64,000 nucleotides of DNA from Rhodocollybia butyracea (taxonomy: Eukaryota > Basidiomycota > Agaricomycetes > Agaricales > Omphalotaceae), in contig JADNRY010000132.1 in the NCBI GenBank assembly GCA_015501585.1, positions 1 through 64,000 on the forward strand, read 5' to 3'. The position numbers and the translations under genes are program-made. Each line of letters begins with the position of its first letter. Within the stretch, counting starts at the first letter, position 1. The notes below the pieces were generated by a model that was not told the origin of the DNA, did no database searches, and worked only from the letters and a program-made list of their open reading frames with translations. Below, one piece after another: positions 43,980 through 56,407 of the stretch.

Positions 43980-44610
43980 AGTGAGTCCGCTATATTTTTT
44001 AGGCTTACTTTGCATCGTTACCTGGAGGATTCGATATGATACATAAGTATGTAGCGATGCCTTCAAGCTGGCCGGATGCTGTTGGGTTTCGATCTTGATG
44101 TTGCCCGTCGTTGCCACCTAGAGGTCTCTTTGATGTGCTAGTATGATAGATGCGTTTGGCGGTTCCCTTTTGTTGACTACACCTTGACTACAACTCGACT
44201 TTCTTGTTCACCGCAAGGAAATTGGAATTTTGAAATTCCCCTATTGCGGCAAGTTTCCATTCGATCCATAGCGCTGTCCAGTCTATTTTGCCCGTCGTTG
44301 CACCGTCACCTAGAGGAGTCGTTGATGCGCCATGACATATGTGTTCGACAGTTTCCTCTTGTTGACCACATCTGGACTGAGCAAAATGGATTTTGCTCAA
44401 TGAAACTCACATAGTGTGGTAAGTTCCAATTAAATCGATAGCACATACAGCATTGGGCCCACAGCATACTAAGTATAGGTCCATACCGAGCACTCACCAG
44501 ACCAATGATTTAGCTGATTGTCCAGTCCGTACGAACTGAGAAAGCACTATCACCTAGAAGACTTAATATGGTATGATAGGTGTGTTCGACAGGCTGTTCG
44601 ATTAGGGTCT
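43980..44610. repeat. Degenerate repeats downstream of the aldo-keto reductase gene
   Basis: A block of the form CACCTAGAGG...ATGATAG-TG-GTTCGACAG recurs about four times here, and again at 52180-52520 in the second copy. No gene. Confidence 0.45.
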
Positions 44611-44618
44611 TCGATTAT

Positions 44619-44801
44619 TCACTCCGAAAGTGGACAAATTTCTACCGAGCAGAAAAGGACACTGATAGAAGCACGTGATTTTCGATAAGCCATATAAGCT
44701 TGTGGGAAATATCAGGTGACTGTCGATATACCTTGTATAGAAACACGTGACTTTTCAGTTGACATTTCTGCTCGATTGAAATTTGGCCACTTTTGGAGTG
44801 A
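44619..44801. mobile_element. MITE with inverted ends of about 37 bp
   Basis: The left end TCACTCCGAAAGTGGACAAA is complementary, with few changes, to the right end (on the other strand TCACTCCAAAAGTGGCCAAA). Complementarity continues through CGAGCAGAAA and CACGTGA. The element is 183 bp with no ORF. The target duplication is not clear. Confidence 0.65.
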
Positions 44802-45337
44802 TTGTGACAGACTAATTCACTCCGTAGACGCGCCGGCAGCCTGGAAGCTCTTTGCAATAAAGGCGAGCCAATAGGCTCACGGGCGTGTACACCTAGGTTT
44901 ATTTTAATTTAATGATCAAAGATCATCGACTTTGTGTCCGTCTAAGGCACTCAAAAGCTCACGTTCAAAGTGTCATCCTTGGTCCCAAGGCTTTGTTGTT
45001 GGCTAGACTTCAATCATCGATAATTTGCCTACTCAGACAATTTTCAAAAAGTGGGTGGCCCACTACAATCCGCACAAAGCAGTGTACCTGGAAGTATCAT
45101 TGATTGTATGGCTTGTTCGTCGGCGATCTGCACTGATCTACAGCAACAGTTACAGATTTTTTGCTGTTGCAAGCTCTTCTCTCTCCGCACAACAGTCCCA
45201 GAGTATGTACTCACACCGCGGAATACTCTCTAGATCAGATATGTTCTACTCCGAAGCCATGCCGTGTCACAGTGCCGCGTTATAAACCCTCCCTTCCTTT
45301 CTTCCATCAAAGATCTTAATCCTCGTGTTCAAGTGCC

Positions 45338-45345
45338 TATAAAAA
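45338..45345 (+). promoter_or_regulatory. TATA box of the seven-TM gene
   Basis: TATAAAAA lies about 100 bp before the ATG at 45440, the same spacing as in the upstream aldo-keto reductase. Confidence 0.5.
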
Positions 45346-45439
45346 GGTGAGCGTCGTCTCACGTTCAAAGGCGATTCCTGGTCCTTCTTTCACTCCCCAC
45401 TTTCTTCACTTTACTTCACACAGGGTCGTGCTCACTGCT

Positions 45440-47141
45440 ATGTCTGTTGAAAGTGTAATTGCTCATGAGGTGGAGGCGGGGTCAACGCCGCATTATTCCC
45501 TTCTGGCTTTAACTCGCCCTGACTTTATCATGTTGAATGTAAGTCGTAGATGTTTATAAAAACTTGAAAAAGTGATTGATCATGGGGAAATTATTATAGT
45601 TTATTGTTTTGCTTTACGGTCTGTCTTGTTAGATTCAAGAGTACGGCAATCCATTGATTCTTCCAGGTTCATACACAATGCTCTTTTCTCTTTACACATA
45701 CCTTCAGATTCAGCATCATGAACGAAAGCATTACTATCAATCTGCAGTCGTGGTTCTTTACATACTGGCTACAGCCGCCCTAGTCCTCACCATCTTGTCT
45801 TATGATCAAGAAAATCTACTATGGTTTTCCAGAATGGTTCCTAGTATTAACCCCAGTAGCCTGGAAGTGAATTTGTTGACGTATGAATATCTACAGTGCG
45901 TGCTACTCTTGTTGATAATTCATCTTGTGTAAACACCTATTTCAAATGGTTACAGAGTTGCTGAAGCAGCTATATATGTAGTAGCAAAGTGAGTTTTGGT
46001 GTTCACACAAGATTTAATTACTGAAGCTCCATAAGCACCATAGCAGATGCTCTACTCGTTAGTGGTCCCTTGATATATCTTACGATCATTATACTGACTG
46101 ATTGGCTCAGTTATATCGCTGCTACATTGTTTGGGGTGCAAGAAAGTATATTATTATTGTTCCTTCCCTCATCTGCATTGTCAATACGGGTAAGTAGGAC
46201 TTCTCGAGATACTTCAAGCATATAATCACAAACTCCCTCTATTAAAGTCCTGGCACTTGTGGCACTTGGTGCTGTAGTTCGAGCTCTACAAAGTCAAACG
46301 GGAAACTCTGAAATCGACCACGCAATAAAAAACTTCTCTCCTGGAAACATCGGATTCCCCTTGCCCAAATCAGCATCCATCATTTTATTGTTATTCTTAG
46401 CAATAAACCTCTTTACAAACATTATGTTGACTGGACTGATAGGCATGTTAAATCTGTGCTGCTATTGAGAGTGATTTTGCTGACGGTCAAACTCCAGCGG
46501 GAAGAATTTGGTGGATATCAAAGGAAACACGGCAATCACTTGGGGAAGTTGAAGATAGCAAGCGCCGTACTAGTTTGAACAGTGTCGTGAAACTGATGTT
46601 TGTTTATTCACTCGTTTGGCTGATATCTTTTTAATCAATCCTGACCCTCTTATTAGACTTGAATCAGGCTCGCTGTATCCAGTGGCATTAGCATTTGGTT
46701 TGGGGCTTAATGCAACAAATACTGTAAATGCAGTAGAGCCTATCCTGACAGTTATTGTGGTATGTATCCCATTATATCTGATCTATCCCTGGGTATTGGC
46801 TCAACAGATAATAGGGTATGGCTGCAACACTCATCATGGTTATGACCGACCTGGATCTGAGCATCCACATTAGCACAGATCAAAGCCATTGGCAACAAAT
46901 CTTAGAGCCAGATGGCATGGAATCAGATAGAACTGCTTTAAGTTCAAGCTATGAGTTGCAACCCAATAATCAAACAAGAGATGTGGGGTCAGAAGAATAC
47001 AGGTCACCTGGGTGGGGCATCATCCAGAATAAACCTAGATATTCTACTAGAGAGAGCAACAAGGTCCATAAACAACAGATAACACGCCTGAGACTGGAAC
47101 CACAGTCTGACTGGCTAGGTGCTAACGCTGGATGGGGTTAG
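45440..47141 (+). CDS. Seven-transmembrane protein, basidiomycete-specific type
   Basis: A multi-exon gene starts MSVESVIAHEVEAGSTPHYS. Hydrophobic segments follow in order: LFSLYTYLQI, VVVLYILATAALVLTILSY, a VAEAAIYVVA stretch, LYRCYIVWGARKYIIIVPSL, LALVALGAVVRALQ, ASIILLLFLAINLFTNIMLT, and LYPVALAFGLGL to ILTVIVVCIPLYL. After the last span comes a cytosolic tail with GRIWWISKE upstream of it. The LYRCYIVWG motif and topology match fungal seven-TM proteins of unknown role; a receptor-like function is only a guess. Introns are short, and one probable GC donor occurs. The tail exon runs to TAG at 47139-47141. The downstream copy at 53.0-54.7 kb is degraded. Confidence 0.75.
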
Positions 47142-48516
47142 TTGGGATGCTCCGCATTTTGTGAACACCAGCGAGATTAGCCTACTACTCTATAATTCCG
47201 ACGGAAAGTTTTCAGGATGTTATGTGACACGACGTATTGATTTGTCTGAATTTTTGTACTTATCTGATGTTACGCATTCTTGTATGCACGAATACACTCG
47301 CCAGCGCCAAAAAAGTGAAGTCAGTGGATCTGGAAATGGGAGGGATCTCACCTGATGAGGTAAATATTGGCTGGCTACGATGATGCATTATGAATTGCTA
47401 AGTTCAGTTCATACCTGCGTAGTCATTTCCCCCTGAAATCAAGGCACAAGGGCCTCATTCTTCCAACTACCCTGTGCAGTCCTGTAAACTTTGTATGCCG
47501 ATTTTGTAGCATGCCAAGCTCCACATAGTCCACCTCGCTTCAACCAGTACCAGCGCAATATTCCGCAACGCAATCTCCCAGTTCTTACTATTCCTTGCCT
47601 CTTCCTCGCCACCAGCCGGCATGGGACGGCACCAAGTAGCTTTCATAAAAGGGCGAACACCTCAAGCAGCTTGGCTTCCCAGTAGAATTTGTCTCGGTTC
47701 AACGCTGACATTCCGGACCCTGAAGCGGATATCGTAGAACGAACAAACTGCTGGTGTAGATGATCTTTCGGTGAAGGTATGGCACATCCCAAACCCGAAA
47801 GATGGTAAGTACTGTTCCGGTGGACCTTCGATCCACTAGGCAACATGGACCTGGGGATTGGCGATTAACTGAGCGGTTTTTGGGCTGCGAACGTCAATTG
47901 TTGTGAGGATAAGAGGGACGCTTGCTGATACCGGATCTATATTTTTTAAACATGGCTGGACATGTCTAATGCCATTTGAACATGTTTAAAACTACTTTTA
48001 AACGAGCTAAATTCGCGTTCTCGTGCAGAGCTTACAGTATTTCGTCCACTGTACTTTAAACATGTATCTGAATCAGCGAATTAAACAAGTACTTTAATCT
48101 TGACTTTAATCAGTATCAGAATCAAATCAGAATAAACAAGCAGTCGTTTAGCACTAATGAACGCTTCAAACATCTCGACTCTCCATACGGGCGTTAATAT
48201 TAAACAAACACTTTAAACCTGTCGCTCAAGTTACAACACTGAATTTACAAATCGATCAAAATATACACACAGCTACCAGATGTAGTGGCCTCGTGATGCC
48301 ACTCCGCTGATGGCGTTCCAAAAATTTCTTGTTTTGAGCCAGTGAAATAAGCACAACTACAAGTATCGCACCTTAACGGTATACCCAACAGTACAATTAC
48401 TTTATTCTCATCAGGCATGTAGCCCGTCCCGGTACTAGGTCTTGCTCGGTAGGCTTGAGGTAGTGAGCCGTGGTTGGATAGTGGTGGTGGTGGTGGTGAG
48501 AGAAAAAGAAGCGAAG

Positions 48517-49005
48517 TAGTGCTGGGTGATGAACCCATATGTTAATAACATTTGTCACAAATAACATGTTATTAACCGTTATTTAACGTTAATAACAGAC
48601 CAAGGGTCTGAAGTCCATGTTATATACCTGTGGTTTTCCCTGGTACACTGAGAGATCATGGGAGATACATACACTGAGCCTTGCCACTTACCATGCCTAC
48701 TGGTACAGTCTGGAGTACATTGTATCATCTGGTCCGCCCCCACTTGACTTGTAAGGGGCATCAGCCCCTGGAGTCTGGAGGATCAATATTAGGATTGCTA
48801 CTCACAGCTAATAACACGCTAATAACACGTTAATAACGCGTTAATAACCTGTTAATAACATGTTAAAAACAAAATTTTTATCGGCGCTACGCGCCGATTA
48901 CATAAGACAGTAACATGTTAATAACATGTTAGTTACTTTGCTCGGGAGGGCCCAAGCCTTGTCACAGTTACTAACAGTCAGGAAAAGCATCATCACCCAG
49001 CACTA
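48517..49005. mobile_element. hAT-like MITE nested in the foldback element
   Basis: The inverted ends TAGTGCTGGGTGATG and CATCACCCAGCACTA are perfect, and the 8-bp target duplication AAGCGAAG is exact (48509-48516 and 49006-49013). Both flanks of the 489-bp element are rich in GTTAATAAC/GTTATTAAC motifs, probable transposase-binding sites. No ORF. Confidence 0.88.
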
Positions 49006-49019
49006 AAGCGAAGTATGAT

Positions 49020-49340
49020 TGAACAGTTGGCCATCAAACAATAAGCAAGGTCAAATAAGACAAAGGGGATCGTGGTGGCCTCTCACGTGACCGTGTAATT
49101 ATATTCGGGACTTTGTAATGAGCAGGGACTTAGAGGAGTTGAATCGTTGATCATGATAAAGCATCTGGCGGTGCAAACTTGAAGTCTCTCAAAGTACCTA
49201 CTTACAAAGTCCGAAATATAATTACATGGCCATGTGAGAGGCCACCATCTTCGCCGTTCGGACGGTTGGCCACCGAACAAATTACAATAAGCAAGGGTCG
49301 CCCTTGCTTATTGTTCGGTGGCCAATTGAACGGTCTGATG
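49020..49340. repeat. Long imperfect hairpin inside the foldback element
   Basis: The block GGTGGCCTCTCACGTGAC through GACTTTGTAA (about 49073-49117) is complementary to 49203-49250. CAATAAGCAAGG pairs with CCTTGCTTATTG further out. It may be a third nested MITE or part of the foldback arm. Confidence 0.5.
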
Positions 49341-50328
49341 ATGGTTCACTCCTTTTCTCTAACCACCACCACCACGACTATCAGCGACCACGGTCCACTA
49401 TCTCAAGTCCAGAGACCAGTATACTGTATACTTAGCGTTGCGCAAACTTGTGCGTATCTCTGAGATTCGAAACAGGAGATTTGACAACACCACCAGTAGT
49501 ACTTAGTAGAGCGGCATCTGGTTGTCCTACTAAACAACTTAAAGTGGCCTGTGCAGTTTGTCTACCTTCAGTGGCTTCAAAGGTCAACTTTAAACATCCT
49601 GGTACATTTAAGTAAGCGTGTTTGGAGTGTTTGTTTAATACCCGTATGCCAGAGACGTTTAAATAATTAATTACTCTTTCATTCACTGATTTAAATACCT
49701 GTTTAAAGTACTTGTTTGATTCTTGATTTAAACACCTCAGGCTCATGTTTAAAAAATATAGATCCGGATTCTTACGCTTGGGGATTTAGGAAGGATTTGA
49801 ATATGGACCGGACGGATGGAACAGGCGTATTTGCCTCGATAGAAGACAGCTGCCTCACCATAGAACACAGCTAAAAATAAATCAGATAAATAATCAGTAT
49901 TATTTAGAGTCAAGAAAGAACGTACTTGCAAATGTACCGGTAGATTTTCTTTAGAGCATTAGTTATGGCCATTTGCCATAGTGGTGAGCTCAATGGTCGC
50001 CATTGCACTAGAGAGAAAGAGAGAAAGAGATGAGCGCTTGCTAATTCGCAGAAGATATGATTGACGTCTTGGGAAATCGCGGGTTCTCAAATTCTCAGCT
50101 CTAACCAGTACTACACGCTTTTCTGAACTTCCAAGAAGAACTAGCTTCTGAGAATCATTTGCCTGGTGAAACTCGGAACGAGGCGCCAAAGCATACAAAA
50201 TCCCCAACTTTCGAAGCGCACGACACGCCCAAAAGACGCGTCCTTGCGAATCAAGATAGCTCCGAGGTTCGGATTTAAGTCAATCCGCTTGACATCTGCC
50301 CACTTCATTCTCAAAAGTTTAGAACAGC

Positions 50329-51712
50329 ATGCTTGCCTTCAAACCACACCTCCTCCCACAAAGCTAAGCGAATTCATTTTTTCCTATCCACACTCGAACT
50401 ACGTAATATGACATGGGAGGAAACTTCATCGATACATCTAACAGTTAGTGAGTTTTTCAAACAATTGAGCAATTATGAATGAATATCCTGAGCTCCGGCG
50501 TTTACTTCCAGTCGGGGCGGGTCTTCGGGAGGATTCATCGGCGGACGGGTGGGTTATCGCGAGGTAATACTTATCACTATTCAGTATATCACGCTCCCAC
50601 GACCCACTATCCACATCTTGTTCTTCTTTCCCATGGACTAACCGCACTTACCCTCAGTGCACAACCTGCAAAATCGGCGACTCAAGTACTCATCGATACT
50701 CAAGTACTAGTACTCATCCGTCACTCAACGAGTCAACTACACCGGCAACAACGCCAAGTCACTTTACATCAGCGTCGAAGCCAGTCTCAAGAACCTGCGC
50801 ACGAGCTACATCGATATCTTGTACCTGCACTGGTGGGACTGGGACACCTCCGTCGAGGAGGTTATGGACAGCTTGCACAATATCGTCGCGTCTGGGAAAA
50901 TCATCTATCTCGGCATATCGGATACCCCAGCGTGGGTCGTCGCGCAGGCTAATCAGTACGCCAAAGACCACGGGAAGACGCCTTTTGTTGTTTATCAAGT
51001 GCGTGGCTTTTCTTTTCACGCGTTCCTTCCTTTCTTCTAACCACATTCGATCCCTCAGGGAAAATGGAACATCATGGACCGCTCCTTCGAGCGCGACATC
51101 ATCCCTATGGCTCGTTCCCTCGGTCTGGCCCTCGCGCCCTGGAGTGTCCTCGCCGCTGGTAAACTCCGTACCGACGAAGAAGAGAAACGCCGCAAGGAAA
51201 CTGGAGAGAAAGGACGTATGATGCACGGATCGGACTGGGAACGTACCGAGGCGGAAGTCAAGGTCTCTCATGCTCTTGAAAAGGTCGCGAAAGAGATTGG
51301 AGCGAAGAGTATCTCTGCAGGTGAGTGACTACTACTTTGACTTTTTCTTGTTCGCTAATCGCGCTTGAATTCTCTAGTCGCGATCGCGTACGTGATGCAG
51401 AACACACCCTACGTGTTCCCTATCATCGGAGGGCGCAAAGTCAAAACCTCAAAGCCAACATGGAAGCGTTGGATATCAGCCTCACTGAAGCCCACATCAA
51501 GGAGCTCGAGAGCGTCGTACCGTTCGATGTTGGGTTCCCTACGACCTTTGTTATAATTTTCGCTCTGAGTTCCATATCCTAACCGTTCACCCCATTTCTG
51601 TTTTACTAAACCTGACTGTTTTCTTTGCGATAGGGTGATGGCTCCGAACCGATATTATTGTTCAAGGCGGCCGCAGGTTCCTCGTACTCAGGCATTGAGA
51701 CCTCAGCAGTAG
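50329..51712 (+). pseudogene. Second copy of the aldo-keto reductase gene, decayed
   Basis: Exon 1 is frameshifted, exon 2 and most of exon 3 are deleted, and exon 4 is largely missing. Exons 5 and 6 remain almost unchanged ([10 protein letters not shown] keeps the catalytic His). A single-base loss in GGRKV-KTSKP breaks exon 7, and exon 8 has a small deletion. It cannot give a full enzyme. Confidence 0.9.
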
Positions 51713-52978
51713 GCATCTTTCTGTGCGCTATGATCATGTAGCTATAACTCGTCGTTGGAGTGAAGTACTCTTGTCGTTTTTTTGTACATCCAAATTTTGT
51801 TTACTCCTTAGTGGAAATACGGCTGCTCGTTGTCAACCACTCTTGAATCAAACCTTCAAACCTTTGTTCATCTACTCTTGATCTACTCTTGATCCCCGAC
51901 TAGATAATGTACCGTTTTCGTAGATAGGTGGATGAGTAACACCACGCATCTGTCCCTATCTCCTAGTTTGCGTCCCCTCCGATCACCGATCACATAGCAG
52001 GCACCAGCGTAGTCTGTTGCTAGTCACAAGTGATGCGATGAATAAGGAAGAGTTATCACAAGTTCTTCTACCCTTACTCAAGAACCATGAGCTTTCACCT
52101 CAGGAACTCAGTGCGTTGTACAATACTGCCACCGCGACTGCGCTCCGTAGTCTCTCAGATGCTGCGGGTTTCTGAGTTTGATTTTGCACCGTCGTTGCAC
52201 TGGCAGGACCTTTTGATGTATTTGATGTACTATGATAGATGTGCCCGATAGTGCCCTCTTTCTTGTTCACTAAATTTCGACTATGATTTTACTGACAGCT
52301 ATGGCTCCCATAGTGTGGCTGGTTTCAAAGTTCAAACCAATCTGCAGCACTGTACAGCCTTGGTTCCAATCCAACTTTCCGTAGCACTATACAGTGCTGT
52401 CCAGCTCTGTCCAGCGCTGTGCATCTCTATCAAGTTCTATCCGGCTGCGCTTTGCAACCTGTTTTTCTGATCAGGCACGATCGCCTAGCTAAGCTATGAT
52501 AGGTGTGTTCGACAAGCTTGTTCTTGGCTAATTCACTACACCCCGACCAAGTATCAGATGATCAGACGGCGTCGGGAAGTTCGGAATGTCTTTGCAATTG
52601 GGTAAGGGCTCCGAGCGAGTCTCGACTCGGAGGGCCTGTAACTTAGCTTAATTCATGCTGATTCCATGATTAAAGTCTAAAGCTTGAGGTCGTACAAGAC
52701 ATTGGTCTTTCTGTCCGGTCAAGGCATGGTTCGTTACGTTCAAAGTGTGATCCTTGGGAGTCCCTCTTTCGTTCCACAATTAACAATGATTTAGTACCGG
52801 GGCTCGAGCAGTGCACCCGGAAGTGTTACTAGAAGGCCGGTGCCCATGCGTATTTCATCAAAGATCGTTCCTCATGTCCCTTGTTGTGTTCATTTGATGT
52901 TCATTAAAAATGAGCATGTTCAAGCGCGATTCTTGGCCCTTTTTTTTATTGCACTTTCTTCACATCGCGCCCATTGTT

Positions 52979-54691
52979 ATGTTTGCCGATAGTTTAACTG
53001 CTTCTGTGGAGCAGAAGTCTCATCTCTTTTTGGCCTTAATACGGCCTGACTTTATTATGTTGATTGTGAGTTCTAGATACTTGTAACCATTTGAATTTTG
53101 GCTAAGTAATCACCTACTAACGATTCCAGTGTGTTGTCTTGTTTTATGGTCAGTCCAGCCTGAGTTACATTCAATGAATCTGTCCATGATACATTAATTC
53201 CCATTTTTCTTCTAGGAATATACACCCTGCTTTTCTCTCTTTATGTCTATCTTCAGATTCAGCATCGCGGACAAAAGCACCGCTATCAAGTTGCAGTCCT
53301 GGTTCTATACATTCTCGCTACAACTGCCCTAGTCCTCACTATCTTGACTTATGAACAAGAAAATCTCCTGTTGTTTTCGAGAGTATACGCTGACAGCAAT
53401 GCCTCAGCGCAAGTGCAAGCCCATTTCTTGAAGTTTGAACATCTAGAGTGCGGGCTACTTTTTGAACTTCATCCTATGTAAATACTTAGTACGGTTTGGA
53501 CCAGAGTTGCTGAAGCAGCTATCTATGTGATGGCGAAGTAAGTTTCTGTCTTTATCTCAGAATCCTCCACTGAAGCTCCTTCAGCATCATAGCAGATGCT
53601 CTACTTGTCAGTGTTTTTTTATATGACTTAGATTATACTGATTGGATGGTTCAGCTATATCGCTGTTATGTCATTTGGGGTGCAAGAAGGTACATTATTG
53701 TTGTTCCGTCCCTAATTTGCTTTGCCAACACAGGTATGTAGAATTTATGAACATACTTCAAGAATATAACCTATGCTGTTTCCACACTCAAGGCCTAGCA
53801 ATTTATGCTGTAGTTCTGCAACAGGAGAAAACAGCCAAATTACCCAACGTATCTTCTGGAAATATTGGAGGCAATGCTTTGCCTAATGCAACAGCAGCCA
53901 TTACAATATCATTCTTGGCCGTAAATCTCCTTACAAACAGTATATTAACTGGACTGATAGGTTTGCTCTGCACTAGTACTAGTACAATAGAAAGAGACTT
54001 TCTGATGGTTGAAATCTAGCAGGAAGGATTTGGTGGATATCGAAGGCGACCCAGCAGTCACTCCGAGTCAGCACTGGGTATAATAATTTGAACAGCATTG
54101 TGAAAATGATGTTTGTTTGTTCACTCGTTTGGTTGATATCTTTACGCTGACCTTCTTATTAGTCTTGAATCGGGCTTGCTGTATCCAGTGGGATTAGCAT
54201 TTGGTTTGGGGCTTAATGCAACAAATTCTGTAGATGCAGTAGAGCCTATCCTGACAATTATTGTGGCATGTATTCCGTTCCATCTGCCTAGACAGTGGCT
54301 CAATACCTAACAGGGTATGGCTCCAACGCTCATTGTTGTTAGAACCAACCTGGATATGAGCATCCAATCGGATGAGAATCATTGGCAACCTATCATAGAG
54401 CTGGATGGCATGTAATCAGATCGAACTCCTCTGGGATCAAGCTATGACTTGCGGCGCAATAACCAAAGAGGATTAAATGTGTCATCAGAAGGTTACAGGT
54501 CCCGGGTGGCCAGCCACCAGAGGGAACCTAGATATCCCTTTACCAGAAATAGAAAGATGGCTCAAAAACCAGGAACATCAGGTCCCAAACTAGTAGGAGA
54601 CGTAGTGCATAATACTGGATGGGGGGGCTTGGATGCTCCACCTCCTGCATTCTTTGACAGTCAGCAAGGCTTCGCTACTACAACCATATAA
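52979..54691 (+). pseudogene. Second copy of the seven-TM gene, probably broken
   Basis: The sequence matches the gene at 45.4-47.1 kb exon by exon (LYRCYVIWGARRYIIVVPSL, VNLLTNSILTGLIG, GLLYPVGLAFGLGLNATNSV). The tail has a stop where the first copy reads DGMESD (DGM then TAA at about 54415). Some middle segments appear shortened. The membrane part could still be expressed, so this may be a truncated gene rather than a full pseudogene. Confidence 0.65.
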
Positions 54692-54764
54692 TTTCAATCT
54701 GTTGAGAAACAGGCAAGAGACTAGAGTTACGAGTAACCATTGACATTGCCAAAAGTGCGGTAGG

Positions 54765-54800
54765 GACTGTTAGGGTTCGGGGCTTGGTTAGGGTTAGCGC
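54765..54800. repeat. Telomere-like short repeats
   Basis: TTAGGGTT and TTAGGGTTAG occur within 30 bp beside a CCCCCC-rich stretch. Two units are too few to call a telomere. Confidence 0.35.
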
Positions 54801-55805
54801 GCGCATATAGCGTAAATAAGGCTTTAGTGTGCCCGCCGACGACCCCCCAGCTGGAGGACCCCCCGAGCTTGCAGAGGGGAGGGAAGCGGAGCGGGCCCGA
54901 AATTTACGCGTTGGCAGCTGACACATTTGTGCAATTACTTAGCAACCGTACCGTAATAATTAGCTGCAGTTGTTTTTGAGTTGTTTTAACAGTAAATCTT
55001 CATACAAAGTACTGACTCATTATAACAACTTGTCTTTGATTATTAAATTTGTGTTCTGATTCTCTGAACTCAGTATAATCATACTGACTATTTAATAAGT
55101 AGGACTTTATAATCATAACTTGGTTTCCAAAACTCTTGCATCAACCTTCAGACACTCAAATATTGTTTCTGCAACTCTCTGTGGACTCTCTTGTGGTGCC
55201 TGCAACAGCTCGCATAAGTCAGTAAAAAATGAAGCTGGAGGGGAAACATCACTAGCCGTATGCCCCACTCCTTCAATGTATCCAAAACTAGCAAGGTTTT
55301 GCAACCCAATGATATTCTTTAAAATATACTCTTTGGTTGCCCCAGCACTGTATATCATGTTATGAGGATCAATACAGCGTTTTGAATCAAAGGAGTACCC
55401 ACATGTAATCATGTATTGTGCCATAGTAGATATGCGTCCGTATGCGTAAAGCATAAGAACGGAAACCTCGATAAACGGTGGAATATCCTAGAGAATCCAT
55501 ATAGACAGCCTACCATGGTAACAAGCTCAAGAATAAGCTGCAGGTTGAATTTGTACAAGGAGAGGACACTAACTGTTTCTTGCTTCCGTGTACACTTGAG
55601 TGTCACGCCTTCTTTGATATTTGGGTATTCAAGTGTTGGAAGAGGACGTAGACCGCTTCCCTGCGCAAAAAATTCAGACAGTCTTCACATGTACTAAATG
55701 TATAGGAGATAGAATAAACAAACCACAAAAATTTTCAATACCCTGTCATCCCACTTCTTCCATGTATTACGCATCTTTAGCATCTTGTATGCCTCTTCTT
55801 GAGAC

Positions 55806-56407
55806 TAGTGATGTGCCGGCTACGGCTCAGGGCCGTTGAGCCCCCAAAGCCGGCCGTCTTTGAGCCTAGCCTGGCCCCAGCCGTCATAGGGCTCAGAAGG
55901 GCTCAAGGCCCGGCTCAGAATTCTCAAAGCCCTGGGCCGGGGCCTGAGCCGGAGCTCAGCGCTTAATGAAGCATAGAGCAGCACGCCAAAAATTACACTA
56001 CATGTATCATCACTTATGCCCAATTTTACACTCATGGTTTCCAGAGATATGAACAAGGCTGAAAAAAGGCTCCATTAGTGTCAAACAATTTGTTCCACCT
56101 ATCTGATGAATGTATTGCATTGGCCGTACAGATCCAAATCATCTCAAAAAGCAGGTGTATAACCTGCACACACTCAGAAAGCAACCAGAAAGCCAAAAGT
56201 ATCATGGTGTAGAGTCCACCGAGGACAGGGAGCTTAGCGCCTCAAGATATGTCTCTTTAGCGCTTGGGCCCCGGCCTGAGCCTGAGCCGGCTTTGAGCCG
56301 GCCCTTCATGGGGGCTAGGGCCCGGCTCAGATTTTTGACGAGCCTTGGCCGGGGCTTTTGAGCCGTAGCCGGGGCTTCTGAGCCGGGCCCCAGCCGGCAC
56401 AACACTA
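55806..56407. mobile_element. hAT-like MITE inside the alpha/beta-hydrolase gene
   Basis: The ends are TAGTGATGTGCCGGC and, on the other strand, TAGTGTTGTGCCGGC. The 8-bp target duplication is CTTGAGAC (55798-55805 and 56408-56415). GC-rich subterminal repeats of the GGCTCAG/CTGAGCC type fill both flanks. The 602 bp contain no transposase. Confidence 0.88.

Larger units (their letters stand above)
47925..49773. mobile_element. Foldback DNA element with subterminal GTTTAAA repeats
   Basis: Long imperfect inverted arms meet at both ends. A 24-bp identical core (CCGGATCTATA...AACATG; 47931-47954 against its complement ending at 49767) and further matches such as ATACGGG and TTAAACAAACACT lie further in. 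GTTTAAA/TTTAAAC occurs many times in both arms. The insertion is flanked by the 7-bp repeat ACGCTTG (47918-47924 and 49774-49780), and the intact paralogue at about 41060 lacks it. The outermost 6 bp do not match well. It has no transposase frame. Confidence 0.75.
47449..50003 (-). pseudogene. Second copy of the FMN-binding protein gene, split by nested elements
   Basis: The 5' part (start near 50003, PNPOx-like exon 1 and SSIDA region) and the 3' part (SGLGCAIPSPKDHLHQQFVR to 47449) match 40488-41319. Between them lies an inserted element of 1849 bp. The 3' part also lacks the acidic insert and has frame changes. Confidence 0.85.

Noticed and set aside
48470..48500. GGT trinucleotide run as a coding repeat
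   Set aside because: It lies within the arm of a non-coding foldback element and has an imperfect complement at about 49360-49380.
54765..54800. Telomere or subtelomere boundary
   Set aside because: Only two TTAGGGTT-type units are present, with genes on both sides.
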